Shown here piece after piece: positions 24,017 to 32,780 of a DNA stretch of 64,000 nt. This stretch comes from Actinotalea sp. Marseille-Q4924 (GTDB lineage Bacteria; Actinomycetota; Actinomycetes; Actinomycetales; Cellulomonadaceae). How positions within the stretch are numbered: the first letter of the stretch is position 1; each line of letters opens with the position of its first letter. A model generated the notes under the pieces. That model did no database searches. It was not told the DNA's origin and saw only the letters and a program-made list of their open reading frames with translations. A program made the translations under genes and the position numbers. Location of the stretch: contig NZ_CAKAKB010000004.1 of assembly GCF_916618755.1 (NCBI RefSeq), positions 1 to 64,000 of the forward strand, given 5' to 3'.

Positions 24017-24702
24017 CCGCCGACGGCGGCGATGGCGTCCCGGAGCATCCGGGCGAGCAGGGCGTCGGCGTCGTCACGGCCGAGCCGGACGACGACGACG
24101 ACGGCGTGCTCGGTGAGCGCGGCCGCGGGGTCGTGGACGGCGTGCAGGCTCACGAGCCCGGCGGTGAAGTCGAGCGCCCACGCGGTGGCCTCCGGCGTCG
24201 TCCGCAGCGCAGCGAGCGTCGTCGCCCTCACCTCGGCCGTCGCCGTCGGCTCGGTACCCGACGGGGGCCGCGGGATCGTGGTCGAGCGCAGCGCCGTGGT
24301 CGAGCGCAGGGCGCGGAGGCGCTCGCACGTCAGCACGCCCGCCGCGAGCGCGCGCTGGTCGTCCTCGCCGGCGACCGGCAGGGCGACGAGCGCGGCGGCG
24401 ATCGCCACGTCGTAGGTCCAGCGGGGGTCCTCGCTAAAAAGGCCGACGACCGACGGCACGAGCGGGGCCAGCGCGCCGCGGCCGGCGTCCGTCGTCGCGT
24501 CGTTGACCATGCGGGCCAGGTGCGCGAGCAGCGGGTGGGTGCAGGACGGGTGGTCGCTGAACCGCTCGCCCGCGAGCAGGCTGGCCCACTCCATGAAGCA
24601 CGCGCCGGAGCGCGGGGTGCGGTGCCGGCCCGCCGAGAGGACAGGCAGGGCGTCGGGGACCGGCTGCGGGGCCTGGGGCCGCGTCGTCGAGAACCAGGGC
24701 AT
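23932..24702 (-). CDS. conserved actinobacterial protein of unknown function
   Basis: A 256-residue soluble, helix-rich protein. MEWASLLAGERFSDHPSCTH, then LLAHLARMVNDATTDAGRGA and WTYDVAIAAALVALPVAG look conserved in type, but I can assign no activity. ATG 24702 is preferred over GTG 24711 because GAGGTG lies six bases before it. The last 85 bases overlap the 3' end of the xylanase gene on the other strand; the overlapped C-terminus is low-complexity and may be dispensable. Confidence 0.72.
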   Translation of the reverse strand: MPWFSTTRPQAPQPVPDALPVLSAGRHRTPRSGACFMEWASLLAGERFSDHPSCTHPLLAHLARMVNDATTDAGRGALAPLVPSVVGLFSEDPRWTYDVAIAAALVALPVAGEDDQRALAAGVLTCERLRALRSTTALRSTTIPRPPSGTEPTATAEVRATTLAALRTTPEATAWALDFTAGLVSLHAVHDPAAALTEHAVVVVVRLGRDDADALLARMLRDAIAAVGGQSPASRTVTPSVAPRVASAAEPTALTR

Positions 24703-24897
24703 GGGGCTCACCTCATCGGGTGGTGGACCGGTCGTCGTCCGGTTCGTCCCAGTCTCCGTCCGTGCGCAGGATCGGGCAACGCGGGGGGCCGGTCGGGCCC
24801 TTCGGGGCTCAGCGGGCTGTCAGCGTGCGCGCCGACGCCGTGGCCAGGCCTGTGCGGGTGCCGACGCCGGCGCGGTGCCCGCGCGCCCTCTCGCGCT

Positions 24898-25314
24898 TCA
24901 CCGGGCGGCGCGCGTGCGCCGGTCGTTCTCCTTCTGGATCGCGTCGACGAGCTCGTCCTTGCTCATCGAGGACCGGCCGCGGACGTCGAGCCGCCTGGCG
25001 AGGTCGTACAGGTGCTTCTTGGAGGCGTTGGCGTCGACCCCGCCCGCGGTCTCGGCGCGCGTGCCGCGCCCGCCCTCGGCCTTGCGGTCCGACGGGCCCT
25101 TCTCGTCCTTCGCCTCCCAGTGGTCGCCGACCTTCTCGTAGGAGTGCTTGAGCGCGGCGTACGCCACACGGTTGGCGCGCTCGGCGTCGTGGTACTGCTC
25201 CTCGGCGGCGTCGTGGGCCTTGGCGAACGTGCGCTGGGCCTTCTCGTCCGAGCGGCGCAACGTGCTCGGCAGCTCGCTCTGGCGGGCCTTCCCGGCCTTC
25301 GTCGTCTTGGGCAT
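24898..25314 (-). CDS. ChaB-like protein with Rho-N/SAP-type C-terminus
   Basis: A 138-residue basic protein. The first about 65 residues match ChaB (LPSTLRRSDEKAQRTFAKAH, then AAYAALKHSYEK-type helix). The last 40 (SKKHLYDLARRLDVRGRSSM, then SKDELVDAIQ) form a Rho N-terminal/SAP-like helix-extension-helix that usually binds nucleic acid. The combination is common in actinobacteria. The start ATG 25314 follows GGAGGTCACC. The role is unknown; regulation of cation transport is only known for enteric ChaB. Confidence 0.85.
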   Translation of the reverse strand: MPKTTKAGKARQSELPSTLRRSDEKAQRTFAKAHDAAEEQYHDAERANRVAYAALKHSYEKVGDHWEAKDEKGPSDRKAEGGRGTRAETAGGVDANASKKHLYDLARRLDVRGRSSMSKDELVDAIQKENDRRTRAAR

Positions 25315-25493
25315 GGTGACCTCCTGCCGGTCCGTCCCGACGGGTCACGCCCCGCCGGGCCTGCCCTGCCATGGTCGGACGACGGCACGCGCGCCGCACG
25401 CCGACGGCACCGCGCCCGGGTGCGGGGCCTGCCGGCGTCGGGCGCAGCGCGGACCCGCACCGGCGGTCGCCCCGGACGGGGCAGGATGAGCCC

Positions 25494-26861
25494 GTGCGCG
25501 ACGCGTGGCTCACCTTCCCCGACGTCGTCGCGGCGCGCCGTCGGACGTTGCAGGTGCTGGTCACCGCTCAGGTGGTGGGCGCCCTGGGCTACGGGGCGGG
25601 GCCGTCCGTGGGGGTGCTGCTGGCCGAGGAGGTCACGCGGTCGGAGGCGCTCGCCGGGATCGCGCGGGCCTCCACCACGATCGGGGCCGCGGTCATCGCG
25701 CTGCCCCTGGGGATGCTCGCCGCGCGCGCGGGACGTCGTCGGGCGCTGACGCTCGCCTGGGCCGTGGCGGCTGCCGGCTCGGCCGTCCTCGTGGCGTCCG
25801 CAGCGCTGTCCTCGACGCTGCTGCTCGTCCTCGGCATGGTCGCGATGGGTGCCGGGACGGCCGCCGGCCTCCAGGCCCGGTTCGCCGCGACGGACCTCGC
25901 CGAGCCGGCTCACCGCGGCCGGAGCCTGTCGCTCGTCGTGTGGGTCGGCACGGTCGGCGCGGTCCTGGGCCCGAACCTCGGGATCCCGGGGGAGGCCCTG
26001 GAGGCGCGCACCGGCCTCCCGCCCCTGTCGGGGGCGTTCGCCCTCGCGGCGGTGCTGCTCGGGCTGACGGCGGTCGTGGTCGGGCTGTTCATGCGTCCGG
26101 AGCCGCTCGACGTCGTGCGCCGTCACACCACGGCGGCGCCGACGCCGGCCGGGCTCCCCGTGGGCACGGTGGACGCCGTCGAGCTGTCGTCCACCGAGGC
26201 AGCGGCCGGCGCAGGACCCGACCCCGGGACCGGAGCCGTGCGCCCGACGTCGCCGCCGCCGCTGCGCCTGCGGCCCGCGCTGCGGGAGGTGCGGTCGAGC
26301 CCCGCCGCCTCGTTCGCCCTCCTCGCGCTCGTCCTCAGCCACCTCGCGATGGTGTCCGTGATGACGATGACGCCGGTGCACCTGGCCCACCAGGGCCACG
26401 GCATCACGGTCGTCGGCCTCACCATCAGCCTGCACGTGCTCGGGATGTTCGCGTTCGCGCCGGTCATGGGCGCCCTGGCGGACCGGCTCGGCGCCGTCCC
26501 GACGATCCTGCTGGGACAGGTCGTGCTCCTGGCGTCGGCCGTCGTCGGCGCGGTGGAGGCGGACCGCACCGGGGGCGTCGTCGCGGCCCTGTTCCTCCTG
26601 GGCGTCGGGTGGTCGATGGTGACCGTCCCGGCCGCCACGCTGCTGTCCGGGGCCGTCGCGACGTCCGCGCGGCCGCTCGTGCAGGGGGCGAGCGACTCGG
26701 CGATGAACGCGGCGGCGGCGGTGGGTGCGATCGCGTCGGGTCCCCTGCTCGCCGTCGTGGGCTTCGCCGGGCTCGCCGCCGGCTCGGCGCTGTGCGTGGT
26801 GCCCGTGGTCGTCGCGGTGCTCCGGCGCCGGGACCTCGTGCGGGCCTCACCGACGCGCTGA
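25494..26861 (+). CDS. MFS transporter
   Basis: A 455-residue major facilitator with 12 predicted helices split by a long central loop (about residues 205-255) rich in Ala/Thr/Pro. Landmarks are MLAARAGRRRALTLAW (the loop 2-3 motif A) and ALADRLGAVPTILLGQ (the equivalent in the second half). It resembles drug or metabolite exporters, but the substrate cannot be assigned. Start GTG 25494 with GGATGAG upstream. No regulator is adjacent. A 132-base gap to the ChaB-like gene start holds nothing recognisable beyond its promoter area. Confidence 0.85.
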   Translation: MRDAWLTFPDVVAARRRTLQVLVTAQVVGALGYGAGPSVGVLLAEEVTRSEALAGIARASTTIGAAVIALPLGMLAARAGRRRALTLAWAVAAAGSAVLVASAALSSTLLLVLGMVAMGAGTAAGLQARFAATDLAEPAHRGRSLSLVVWVGTVGAVLGPNLGIPGEALEARTGLPPLSGAFALAAVLLGLTAVVVGLFMRPEPLDVVRRHTTAAPTPAGLPVGTVDAVELSSTEAAAGAGPDPGTGAVRPTSPPPLRLRPALREVRSSPAASFALLALVLSHLAMVSVMTMTPVHLAHQGHGITVVGLTISLHVLGMFAFAPVMGALADRLGAVPTILLGQVVLLASAVVGAVEADRTGGVVAALFLLGVGWSMVTVPAATLLSGAVATSARPLVQGASDSAMNAAAAVGAIASGPLLAVVGFAGLAAGSALCVVPVVVAVLRRRDLVRASPTR

Positions 26862-26976
26862 CCTGCGGCGACGCAACCCGTCGTGGCGGCGGTCCCGCTC
26901 CCGGCCCGGTCGGCGGGGCCGCCCCGAAGATCGTCCTCGACGTGCGGACGCGGCGCAGCCGTCGCATCCTGCCCTT

Positions 26977-26996
26977 CCCGGTGCGTGTGCACCGGG
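26977..26996 (+). promoter_or_regulatory. hairpin in the region before the lipase gene
   Basis: A perfect 8-bp stem (CCCGGTGC, loop GTGT, GCACCGGG) ends 34 bases before the lipase start. It could end transcription from the MFS gene (115 bases upstream) or act in the lipase leader. Confidence 0.4.
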
Positions 26997-27030
26997 CCTG
27001 CCGTGCAGGTGTCCGAGAAGAGGTCTCACC

Positions 27031-27942
27031 GTGGGATCCCCCCGACTCACGCGCCGTGCCCGCACCTCCGTGGCCGTCGCCGCCTCCGCCGCCCTCGTGG
27101 GCGGCTCACTGCTCGTCGCGTCGCCCGCGCTGGCCGGCGCGCCCACGCCCGCAGCGGTCCCGGCAGCCGAGCTCCCGCTCGTGGACGTCTCCCCGCCCGG
27201 GGCCAACGACTGGTCGTGCCGGCCCACAGCCGAGCACCCCGAGCCCGTCGTCCTCGTGCACGGCACGTTCGAGGACATGCTCAAGAACTGGTCGACGCTC
27301 GCCCCCTACCTCGACGCGCAGGGCCTGTGCGTCTTCGCGCTCAACTACGGGGACAACGCCACCGGGCCGATCCGTGACTCCGCGCGCGAGCTCGCGTCGT
27401 TCGTCGACGCCGTGCTGGGTGCGACCGGTGCCCGGAAGGTCGACGTCGTCGGCCACAGCCAGGGCGGCATGATGCCGCGCTACTGGATGCACCACCTGGG
27501 CGGCGCCAAGAAGGTCGACGACCTCGTCGGCATCGCACCGTCGAACCACGGGACGCAGGGCGTCCTCGTCGCCTACCCGGACGGGACCATGGCCACCGTC
27601 GCCGGCGAGGAGAACCCGCTGTGCCCCGCCTGCAGCGACCAGGTCGCCGGCTCGGCGTTCATGCAGGAGCTCAACGCCCCGGGCGACACCGTCCGTGGAC
27701 CGTCCTACACGGTGATCTCGACCGTCTACGACGAGGTCGTGACCCCCTACACGAGCCAGTTCCTCGAGGGACCGGCCCGTCAGGTCACGAACATCACCAT
27801 CCAGGACCTCTGCCCGGCCGACCCCATCGAGCACGACCAGACGCCGAACGACCCGGTCGTGCACCAGCTCGTCGCGCACGCCCTGGTCGAGCCGGGTCCG
27901 GCCGACCCGGCGTACCGACCGGCCTGCCTGCCGCTGCCCTGA
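27031..27942 (+). CDS. secreted class 2 lipase/esterase
   Basis: A 303-residue exported lipase (Lipase_2, alpha/beta hydrolase) that hydrolyses acyl esters outside the cell. Signal peptide residues 1-35 begin with twin Arg groups and end PALAGA. Catalytic parts: VVLVHGTFEDMLKNW (oxyanion), VVGHSQGGMMPRYW (Ser143), TVYDEVVTPY (Asp) and VVHQL (His). Six Cys residues in the mature part suggest disulfides. Start GTG 27031 follows AGAGGTCTCACC. It is monocistronic and convergent with the GH65 gene. Confidence 0.9.
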   Translation: MGSPRLTRRARTSVAVAASAALVGGSLLVASPALAGAPTPAAVPAAELPLVDVSPPGANDWSCRPTAEHPEPVVLVHGTFEDMLKNWSTLAPYLDAQGLCVFALNYGDNATGPIRDSARELASFVDAVLGATGARKVDVVGHSQGGMMPRYWMHHLGGAKKVDDLVGIAPSNHGTQGVLVAYPDGTMATVAGEENPLCPACSDQVAGSAFMQELNAPGDTVRGPSYTVISTVYDEVVTPYTSQFLEGPARQVTNITIQDLCPADPIEHDQTPNDPVVHQLVAHALVEPGPADPAYRPACLPLP

Positions 27943-27981
27943 GCCGACGCGCCCCGGCGCCCCGGTCCGTGACGCGGGTCG

Positions 27982-30417
27982 TCACGCCGACCGGGGTGCC
28001 GGCCGCCGCAGCTCGCGGCCCGGCGGGGGCGACGGCGGAGCGCCGACGTCGCCCCGGGGCGGCACGCCGCGCACGGCCGTCGTCTCCTCGGCGCTGAGCA
28101 GGACGCGGTCCCCGTGGTGCACGAGCTCGAGCACCGCGCCGTCCGGCAGGGGGTCGAGGAGCTGGTACGTCGCCTTCTCGGGCTCGATCGCGACGCGGAG
28201 GCGCACACCGCGGTGGCGCACCCCGAAGCGCAGCCCCGTCAGGCCCGGGGGCAGGTGCGGCGCCAGGTGCAGCGCCGCACGATCGGCACCGTCGGCGTCG
28301 CCCGGCCGGGCGGTCCGCAGACCGCCGAACCCCATGACGAGCCCGTCCCACACCCCCGCGAGGGCGGCGACGTGCAACCCGTCGACGACGTCCCGCTCGA
28401 GGTCGTGCAGGTCCAGCAGCGCGGACTCCCGCACGTGGTCGTGCGCGAGCTCCGGCCACCCCACACGCGCCGCCACGACGGCGTGCGGGGTCGACGACAG
28501 GGAGCTGTCCCGGACGGTGAGCGGCTCGTAGTACGCGAGGTCGCGTCGCTGCTGGTCGAGGGGTACCGCCTCGCCGGCGAGCCAGTGCGCGGCCACGACG
28601 TCCGCCTGCTTGAGCACCTGCCGGCGGTAGATCTCCGCGTACGTGTGGTGGTCCTGGAGCGGGTAGGCGTGCGACGACGTCCGGGCGAAGTCCCACGCGC
28701 GCCGCGAGAGGAAACCGGCGGACTGCTCGGTGACGCGGGTCCGCGGGTCGACGAGGACGGTCATCCGGTCGGCGGCGCGCTGCCAGGCGTCGCGCTCGGC
28801 GTCGGTGACGCCGAGCCGTGCGGCGACGTCCGCGTGCCGACCGGCCAGCACGACGGCGGCGCGCAGGTTCCGCGCCGCCATGCGGTTGGTGAACGCGTTG
28901 TCGTCGACGATCCCGGTGTACTCGTCCGGCCCGGTGACCCCGTCGACGTGGAAGTCCCCGTCGGGCGTGTGGTGGCCGAGGGACACCCAGGTGCGCGCCG
29001 TCTCCACGACCAGCTCGACCGCGACGTCGCGCTCGAACGCCGCGTCACCGGTGGTGGCGACGTACCGGCACGCCGCGTCGGCGACGTCGGCGTCGACGTG
29101 GCGCGCGGCGACGCTCGCGGGCCAGTAGCCGGAGCTCTCCGGCCCCGACACGGTCCGCCACGCGAAGGCCGCGCCGGCCTGGTCCAGCACCCGCGCGTGG
29201 TCGCGCGCCCACGGCAGGGTGCCGTGGCGCCACCGCAGGTGCGCCCGCGCGGCGTGGGGCAGCAGGTGCTCGAGCACGGGCAGGACGTAGCTGTCCGCGT
29301 CCCAGAACGTGTGGCCGTGGTACCCGAGGCCGGTGAGGCCCTTCGCCCGGATGCCCGTGCCCTCGGCGAGCGCGGCCGCCCCGAGCACGTGGAGCACGGC
29401 GAACCGGACCGCCTGCTGCAGCTGCGGGTCGCCGTCCACCTCGACGTCGGCCCAGTCGAGCGTCTCGGCGAGGGCGTCCCGATGCTCGGCGAGGAGGGCG
29501 TCACGACCGGCGGCTCGCGCGTCGTCGAGGACCTGGTGGGCCTGCGCCAGCAGTGCCGCACCGCCGTCGGACGCCTCCTCCGCACGCCTCTTCTCGGCGG
29601 TGAAGGCGACGAGGAGGTCCAGCGTGACCTCGTCCCCGGCCCGCAGGTCCGCCGCGACGGTCGTGGCGTGCTCACCCGTGGCGACGTGCGCCGGCCCGTG
29701 GACGACGGTGTCGGCCGCGACGGCAAGGTGGACGTCGCTGCTGGGCACGTGCTGGACGGTCCAGGCCCGACCGGTCGAGGCGGCGGCGGTGTGGGCGCAC
29801 CACGTCACCGTCCGGGAACCGGAGCCGTCGTCCGGGACGTACGCGGGGCGCACGTGCGGGTCGTCGTCGGCGTGCGCGCGCAGCGGCGAGCGGTCGCAGC
29901 ACGGGAAGAGGCGCAGGGCCACGTGCGCGTCGGTCTCCGCGCGCACCGTGTACCGGACGACGACGAGCTCGCGCCGCCGCATCGAGGCCAGGCGGCTCGT
30001 GGTCACCGCGACGGTGGCGCCGTCGGGCGCGCTCCAGCGGACGACCCGGTCGACGACACCGGTGCGCAGGTCCAGCGTCCGGGTGTGGTGGTGGGTGGTC
30101 CCCGTCGTCACGTCCAGGGCGGACCCGTCGACCTCGAGGCGCACGGCCCATCCGTCCGGGGCGGCGAGCACCTGCTCCTGGCGCCCCGGGAACCCGTAGG
30201 CGCGCTCGGCGTACGAGAGGGGGACCTCCTCGTAGAGCGGGGCGAGGAGCGTCCCGGCGTGCACCGTCGGCACGAGCTCCTCGAGCGCGCCGCGGACCCC
30301 GACCCAGCCGTTCGCGACGGTGAAGAGCGCCGCAGTGGAGTCCAGCAGGGCGGGGTCGACGTCGGGGTCGTGCAGACGCCACGGCTCGACAGGCAGCTCC
30401 ATGGTCGACAGCGTCAC
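27982..30417 (-). CDS. GH65 glycoside hydrolase/phosphorylase
   Basis: An 811-residue GH65 enzyme, the family that phosphorolyses maltose, trehalose, kojibiose or related alpha-glucosides. The N-terminal beta-sandwich (about 1-270) includes FTVANGWVGVRGALEE. The (alpha/alpha)6 barrel contains TFWDADSYVLPVL and the catalytic acid in VTGPDEYTGIVDDNAFTN (Glu499). LTVRDSSLSSTPHAVVAAR occupies the phosphate-binding region, though the usual His-Ser order there is altered. A C-terminal beta domain follows. Without a beta-phosphoglucomutase neighbour the acceptor cannot be told. Start GTG 30417 or ATG 30402. Confidence 0.9.
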   Translation of the reverse strand: MTLSTMELPVEPWRLHDPDVDPALLDSTAALFTVANGWVGVRGALEELVPTVHAGTLLAPLYEEVPLSYAERAYGFPGRQEQVLAAPDGWAVRLEVDGSALDVTTGTTHHHTRTLDLRTGVVDRVVRWSAPDGATVAVTTSRLASMRRRELVVVRYTVRAETDAHVALRLFPCCDRSPLRAHADDDPHVRPAYVPDDGSGSRTVTWCAHTAAASTGRAWTVQHVPSSDVHLAVAADTVVHGPAHVATGEHATTVAADLRAGDEVTLDLLVAFTAEKRRAEEASDGGAALLAQAHQVLDDARAAGRDALLAEHRDALAETLDWADVEVDGDPQLQQAVRFAVLHVLGAAALAEGTGIRAKGLTGLGYHGHTFWDADSYVLPVLEHLLPHAARAHLRWRHGTLPWARDHARVLDQAGAAFAWRTVSGPESSGYWPASVAARHVDADVADAACRYVATTGDAAFERDVAVELVVETARTWVSLGHHTPDGDFHVDGVTGPDEYTGIVDDNAFTNRMAARNLRAAVVLAGRHADVAARLGVTDAERDAWQRAADRMTVLVDPRTRVTEQSAGFLSRRAWDFARTSSHAYPLQDHHTYAEIYRRQVLKQADVVAAHWLAGEAVPLDQQRRDLAYYEPLTVRDSSLSSTPHAVVAARVGWPELAHDHVRESALLDLHDLERDVVDGLHVAALAGVWDGLVMGFGGLRTARPGDADGADRAALHLAPHLPPGLTGLRFGVRHRGVRLRVAIEPEKATYQLLDPLPDGAVLELVHHGDRVLLSAEETTAVRGVPPRGDVGAPPSPPPGRELRRPAPRSA

Positions 30418-30432
30418 CGACGGAGCCCGTGC

Positions 30433-30472
30433 CCGCCACGGGAGACCGGCCTCGACCGGTCCTCCGTGGCGG
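30433..30472 (-). terminator. hairpin between the small-protein and GH65 genes
   Basis: CCGCCACGG (30433-30441) pairs with CCGTGGCGG (30464-30472), and ACCGG with CCGGT inside. It lies downstream of the minus-strand gene ending at 30511. Confidence 0.5.
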
Positions 30473-30480
30473 ACGTCACT

Positions 30481-30522
30481 GCGCGGTCGATCGCGCGGTC
30501 GACCGCGCGGTCAGCGGCGCGG
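30481..30522. repeat. 12-bp tandem repeat, about 3.5 copies
   Basis: GCGCGGTCGATC, GCGCGGTCGACC and GCGCGGTCAGCG follow one another, then a partial GCGCGG. The last copies run into the 3' end of the small gene at 30511-30696. Confidence 0.7.
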
Positions 30523-30696
30523 ACCCTGGTGCGGACCGCGCCGCGGGTCGGTCACGGCCGAGCGTCGGCGCTGCGCCACCTTGGCGAGCATCTCCTTGGC
30601 CCTGCGCTGGTTCTCGGGCTTGCTCATCTCGCGCTGGATGAGACGGGCCGCCTTGAGGGCGAGGCCGCTGCGGATGGCGGAGCGGATGAAGCTCAT
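30511..30696 (-). CDS. small basic protein
   Basis: A 61-residue basic protein with one amphipathic or membrane-touching helix (SAIRSGLALKAARLIQREMS) and an Arg-rich tail. The start ATG 30696 has a strong ribosome site (CAGGAGGAACC). Short proteins of this type are widespread in actinobacteria without known function. Its 3' end is built from a 12-bp tandem repeat, so the tail length may vary between strains. Confidence 0.7.
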   Translation of the reverse strand: MSFIRSAIRSGLALKAARLIQREMSKPENQRRAKEMLAKVAQRRRSAVTDPRRGPHQGPRR

Positions 30697-30908
30697 GGTT
30701 CCTCCTGGTGTCGCACCGGATCGTGCGGACCGACCGGGTCGGGGCCGGGCGGGATCGTCACGTCGCGGTGCACGGGGAACGCCCGACGGTCGCCCGGGGT
30801 TCCGGTGCGCCGTCCTGCCGGTGTGCGGCGGCGGTCGGCGTGCCGCCTCCGACGCTAGGCGCCCCCCGACCGCGCCGCGACCGCACACGACGTCGGCCCC
30901 AGCCGCCG

Positions 30909-31361
30909 TCAGGCACCACCCCCACCCGCCCACGACGGCGGCGTGGCGGCGGCGCGGTCGGTGGCGTGGGCGTGCTCTGGGTGGAGGGCTCTGGCCGGCG
31001 GGCGGGGAGGCCGGGGCGGTGGCACGGGACCGGACCCCTGCGGCGGCGTGTGCCCCGGGCCCGGCGGGGGCGGGACGGAGCCGGCGCCGGGCGCAGGGGG
31101 CGCGGCCGTCGTCCGCAGCGTCAGCGAGCGGAGCGCGCCCTGCTGCTCCATGCGTTCCAGGGCGGCGATCACGCGCCGCCGCTCGCCGTCGTCGGCGGGC
31201 CGGCTTGTCGCCTCCAGGTACGTCAGCACCCCGAGGTCCCGCAGGTGGGCGTCGGCGTCGCCCCCGGTGCCCGGGCCGCCCAGCCCCGCGCCGGAGAGCG
31301 CCGTGTCGGCCTTCGTGGCGAGCTCGTTCGCCGCTGCCTTGGCCTTGTCGAGGAAGCCCAT
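30909..31361 (-). CDS. conserved protein with proline-rich tail
   Basis: A 150-residue protein: N-terminal helix MGFLDKAKAAANELATKADT, a middle domain (LRDLGVLTYLEATSRPADD, then ALERMEQQG) and a Pro-rich disordered C-terminus. The start resembles phage-shock/antitoxin-like small helical proteins seen in actinobacteria, but I assign no function. ATG 31361 follows CAAGGAGCGCG. It is divergent from the AIM24 gene with a 197-base gap that holds its promoter area. Confidence 0.7.
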   Translation of the reverse strand: MGFLDKAKAAANELATKADTALSGAGLGGPGTGGDADAHLRDLGVLTYLEATSRPADDGERRRVIAALERMEQQGALRSLTLRTTAAPPAPGAGSVPPPPGPGHTPPQGSGPVPPPRPPRPPARALHPEHAHATDRAAATPPSWAGGGGA

Positions 31362-31558
31362 GCGCGCTCCTTGCGGTGGTGCCGACCGACCCGCGCCGCA
31401 GGCTCGCTGCTCCCTGCGCCGGACGGGCGAACGGCCAGGTGGACGGGCTCCGGTGCCCGCCGACATCACCCACCGGAGAGCCTACGCAGGTGACCCCGGT
31501 CTCAGTAGACTCCGAACGGCCCGGTCCGGGGCCTCCGCTCGCGCCCCAGGGGGTCGGC

Positions 31559-32287
31559 ATGCCCATCCACGGTTCGCTCTTCCAGGACTTCCGCGAGAAC
31601 GCCTCGCAGGACCCGTTCTCGCTGCAGAACAAGAAGCTGCTCAAGATCCAGATGGGCTACGGCCCGGTCTGGGCGAAGACCGGCTCGATGGTCGCCTACC
31701 AGGGCGACGTGAAGTTCGAGAACAGGGGCTCCGGCGGCCTGAGCCGCATGCTCAAGTCGGCGGTGACCGGCGAGGGCGTCGACATGATGCAGTGCACCGG
31801 TCAGGGCGAGCTCTTCGTCGCCGACGAGGCAGCCGACATCCAGGTCATGTACCTCGAGAACGACCTCGTGTCGGTGAACGGCGCGAACGTCCTGGCCTTC
31901 TCGTCCTCGATCGAGTGGGACATCCACCGGATCCAGGCGCGCGGCGGGATGATGACGGGCGGCCTGTACAACGTGTCCCTGCGGGGGACCGGGTACGTCG
32001 CGGTGACGACGAAGGGCGAGCCGGTCGCGCTCGACGTCAGCGGTGCGCCGACCTTCGCCGACGCCCAGGCGGTCGTCCTGTGGACGTCCGGCGTCTCGAT
32101 GGACGTGCGGGTCGACACCGGCGGGATCAAGTCGATGATCCGCGGCGGGACGGGCGAGCTGCTCCAGATGGCCTTCGGGGGACAGGGCTACGTGCTGGTC
32201 CAGCCGAGCGAGTCCGTCGTCGCCGGTGGGCACCAGGAGACCCAGGGCAGCCGCGGCGGCGGGCTGGGCGGGCTGCTCGGCGGCTGA
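31559..32287 (+). CDS. AIM24 (TIGR00266-like) family protein
   Basis: A 242-residue beta-rich AIM24 protein: LKIQMGYGPVWAKTGSMVAY, GLSRMLKSAVTGEG, AFSSSIEWDIHRIQARGGMM and GGTGELLQMAFGGQGYVLVQ are family landmarks. The C-terminus is Gly-rich (GGGLGGLLGG). Yeast AIM24 is mitochondrial; bacterial members are uncharacterised. Start ATG 31559. A TAGACT hexamer at 31506-31511 is a plausible -10 about 50 bases before the start. Confidence 0.85.
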   Translation: MPIHGSLFQDFRENASQDPFSLQNKKLLKIQMGYGPVWAKTGSMVAYQGDVKFENRGSGGLSRMLKSAVTGEGVDMMQCTGQGELFVADEAADIQVMYLENDLVSVNGANVLAFSSSIEWDIHRIQARGGMMTGGLYNVSLRGTGYVAVTTKGEPVALDVSGAPTFADAQAVVLWTSGVSMDVRVDTGGIKSMIRGGTGELLQMAFGGQGYVLVQPSESVVAGGHQETQGSRGGGLGGLLGG

Positions 32288-32332
32288 CCCCGCCGCCTCA
32301 GCGCCCCCGTTGTCCCAGCGCGGGCGAGGCGG

Positions 32333-32515
32333 TCAGGCGGAGATGGCCAGCTCCCCGCGTTCGCGCACCGAGGCACGCGAGGCCTCCACCACGACGAGCA
32401 CCTCGACGCCGTCGTCGTCCAAGACCACGACGGCGCGTTCGCCGCACATGCAGACGAGCTCGCCGTGCCCCGGCGTCGAACCGTCCTCGAACCAGACGCA
32501 GATGTGTGTCGCCAT
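32333..32515 (-). CDS. small conserved protein with paired Cys
   Basis: A 60-residue protein: THICVWFEDGSTPGHGELVC, then MCGERAVVVLDDDGVEVLVV. A CMC pair plus an upstream Cys and His could bind metal. ATG 32515 has TACCGT seven bases upstream and no ribosome site, so it is probably leaderless; the longer reading from 32581 is less likely. Function unknown. Confidence 0.65.
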   Translation of the reverse strand: MATHICVWFEDGSTPGHGELVCMCGERAVVVLDDDGVEVLVVVEASRASVRERGELAISA

Positions 32516-32780
32516 GCCTGCGACGGTAGGCGCGACCTCCGACACGACGGCGACGCCACGCCCAGGAACGGTCACGCGCACCTCGGCGCCACGTCCGCCC
32601 GGGACCGCCCGAGGCGCTGGTGCCGGTCGTCCCGCGGCGGTCCGCTCCGGCGGGTGGGTCAGCCCGTCGGCCGGGTCACGTGCGCGGGCGCGCTGGGAGT
32701 CCTACGGTGGTGGCAGGACGTCCGGCAGAGGTCGTCCGTCTCGACGGCAGATGGGGCTGCCGTCGTGGGAGGTGCCGACG

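Noticed and set aside
30481-30522. CRISPR-like array from short repeats
   Set aside because: Repeats are 12 bp and contiguous with no spacers.
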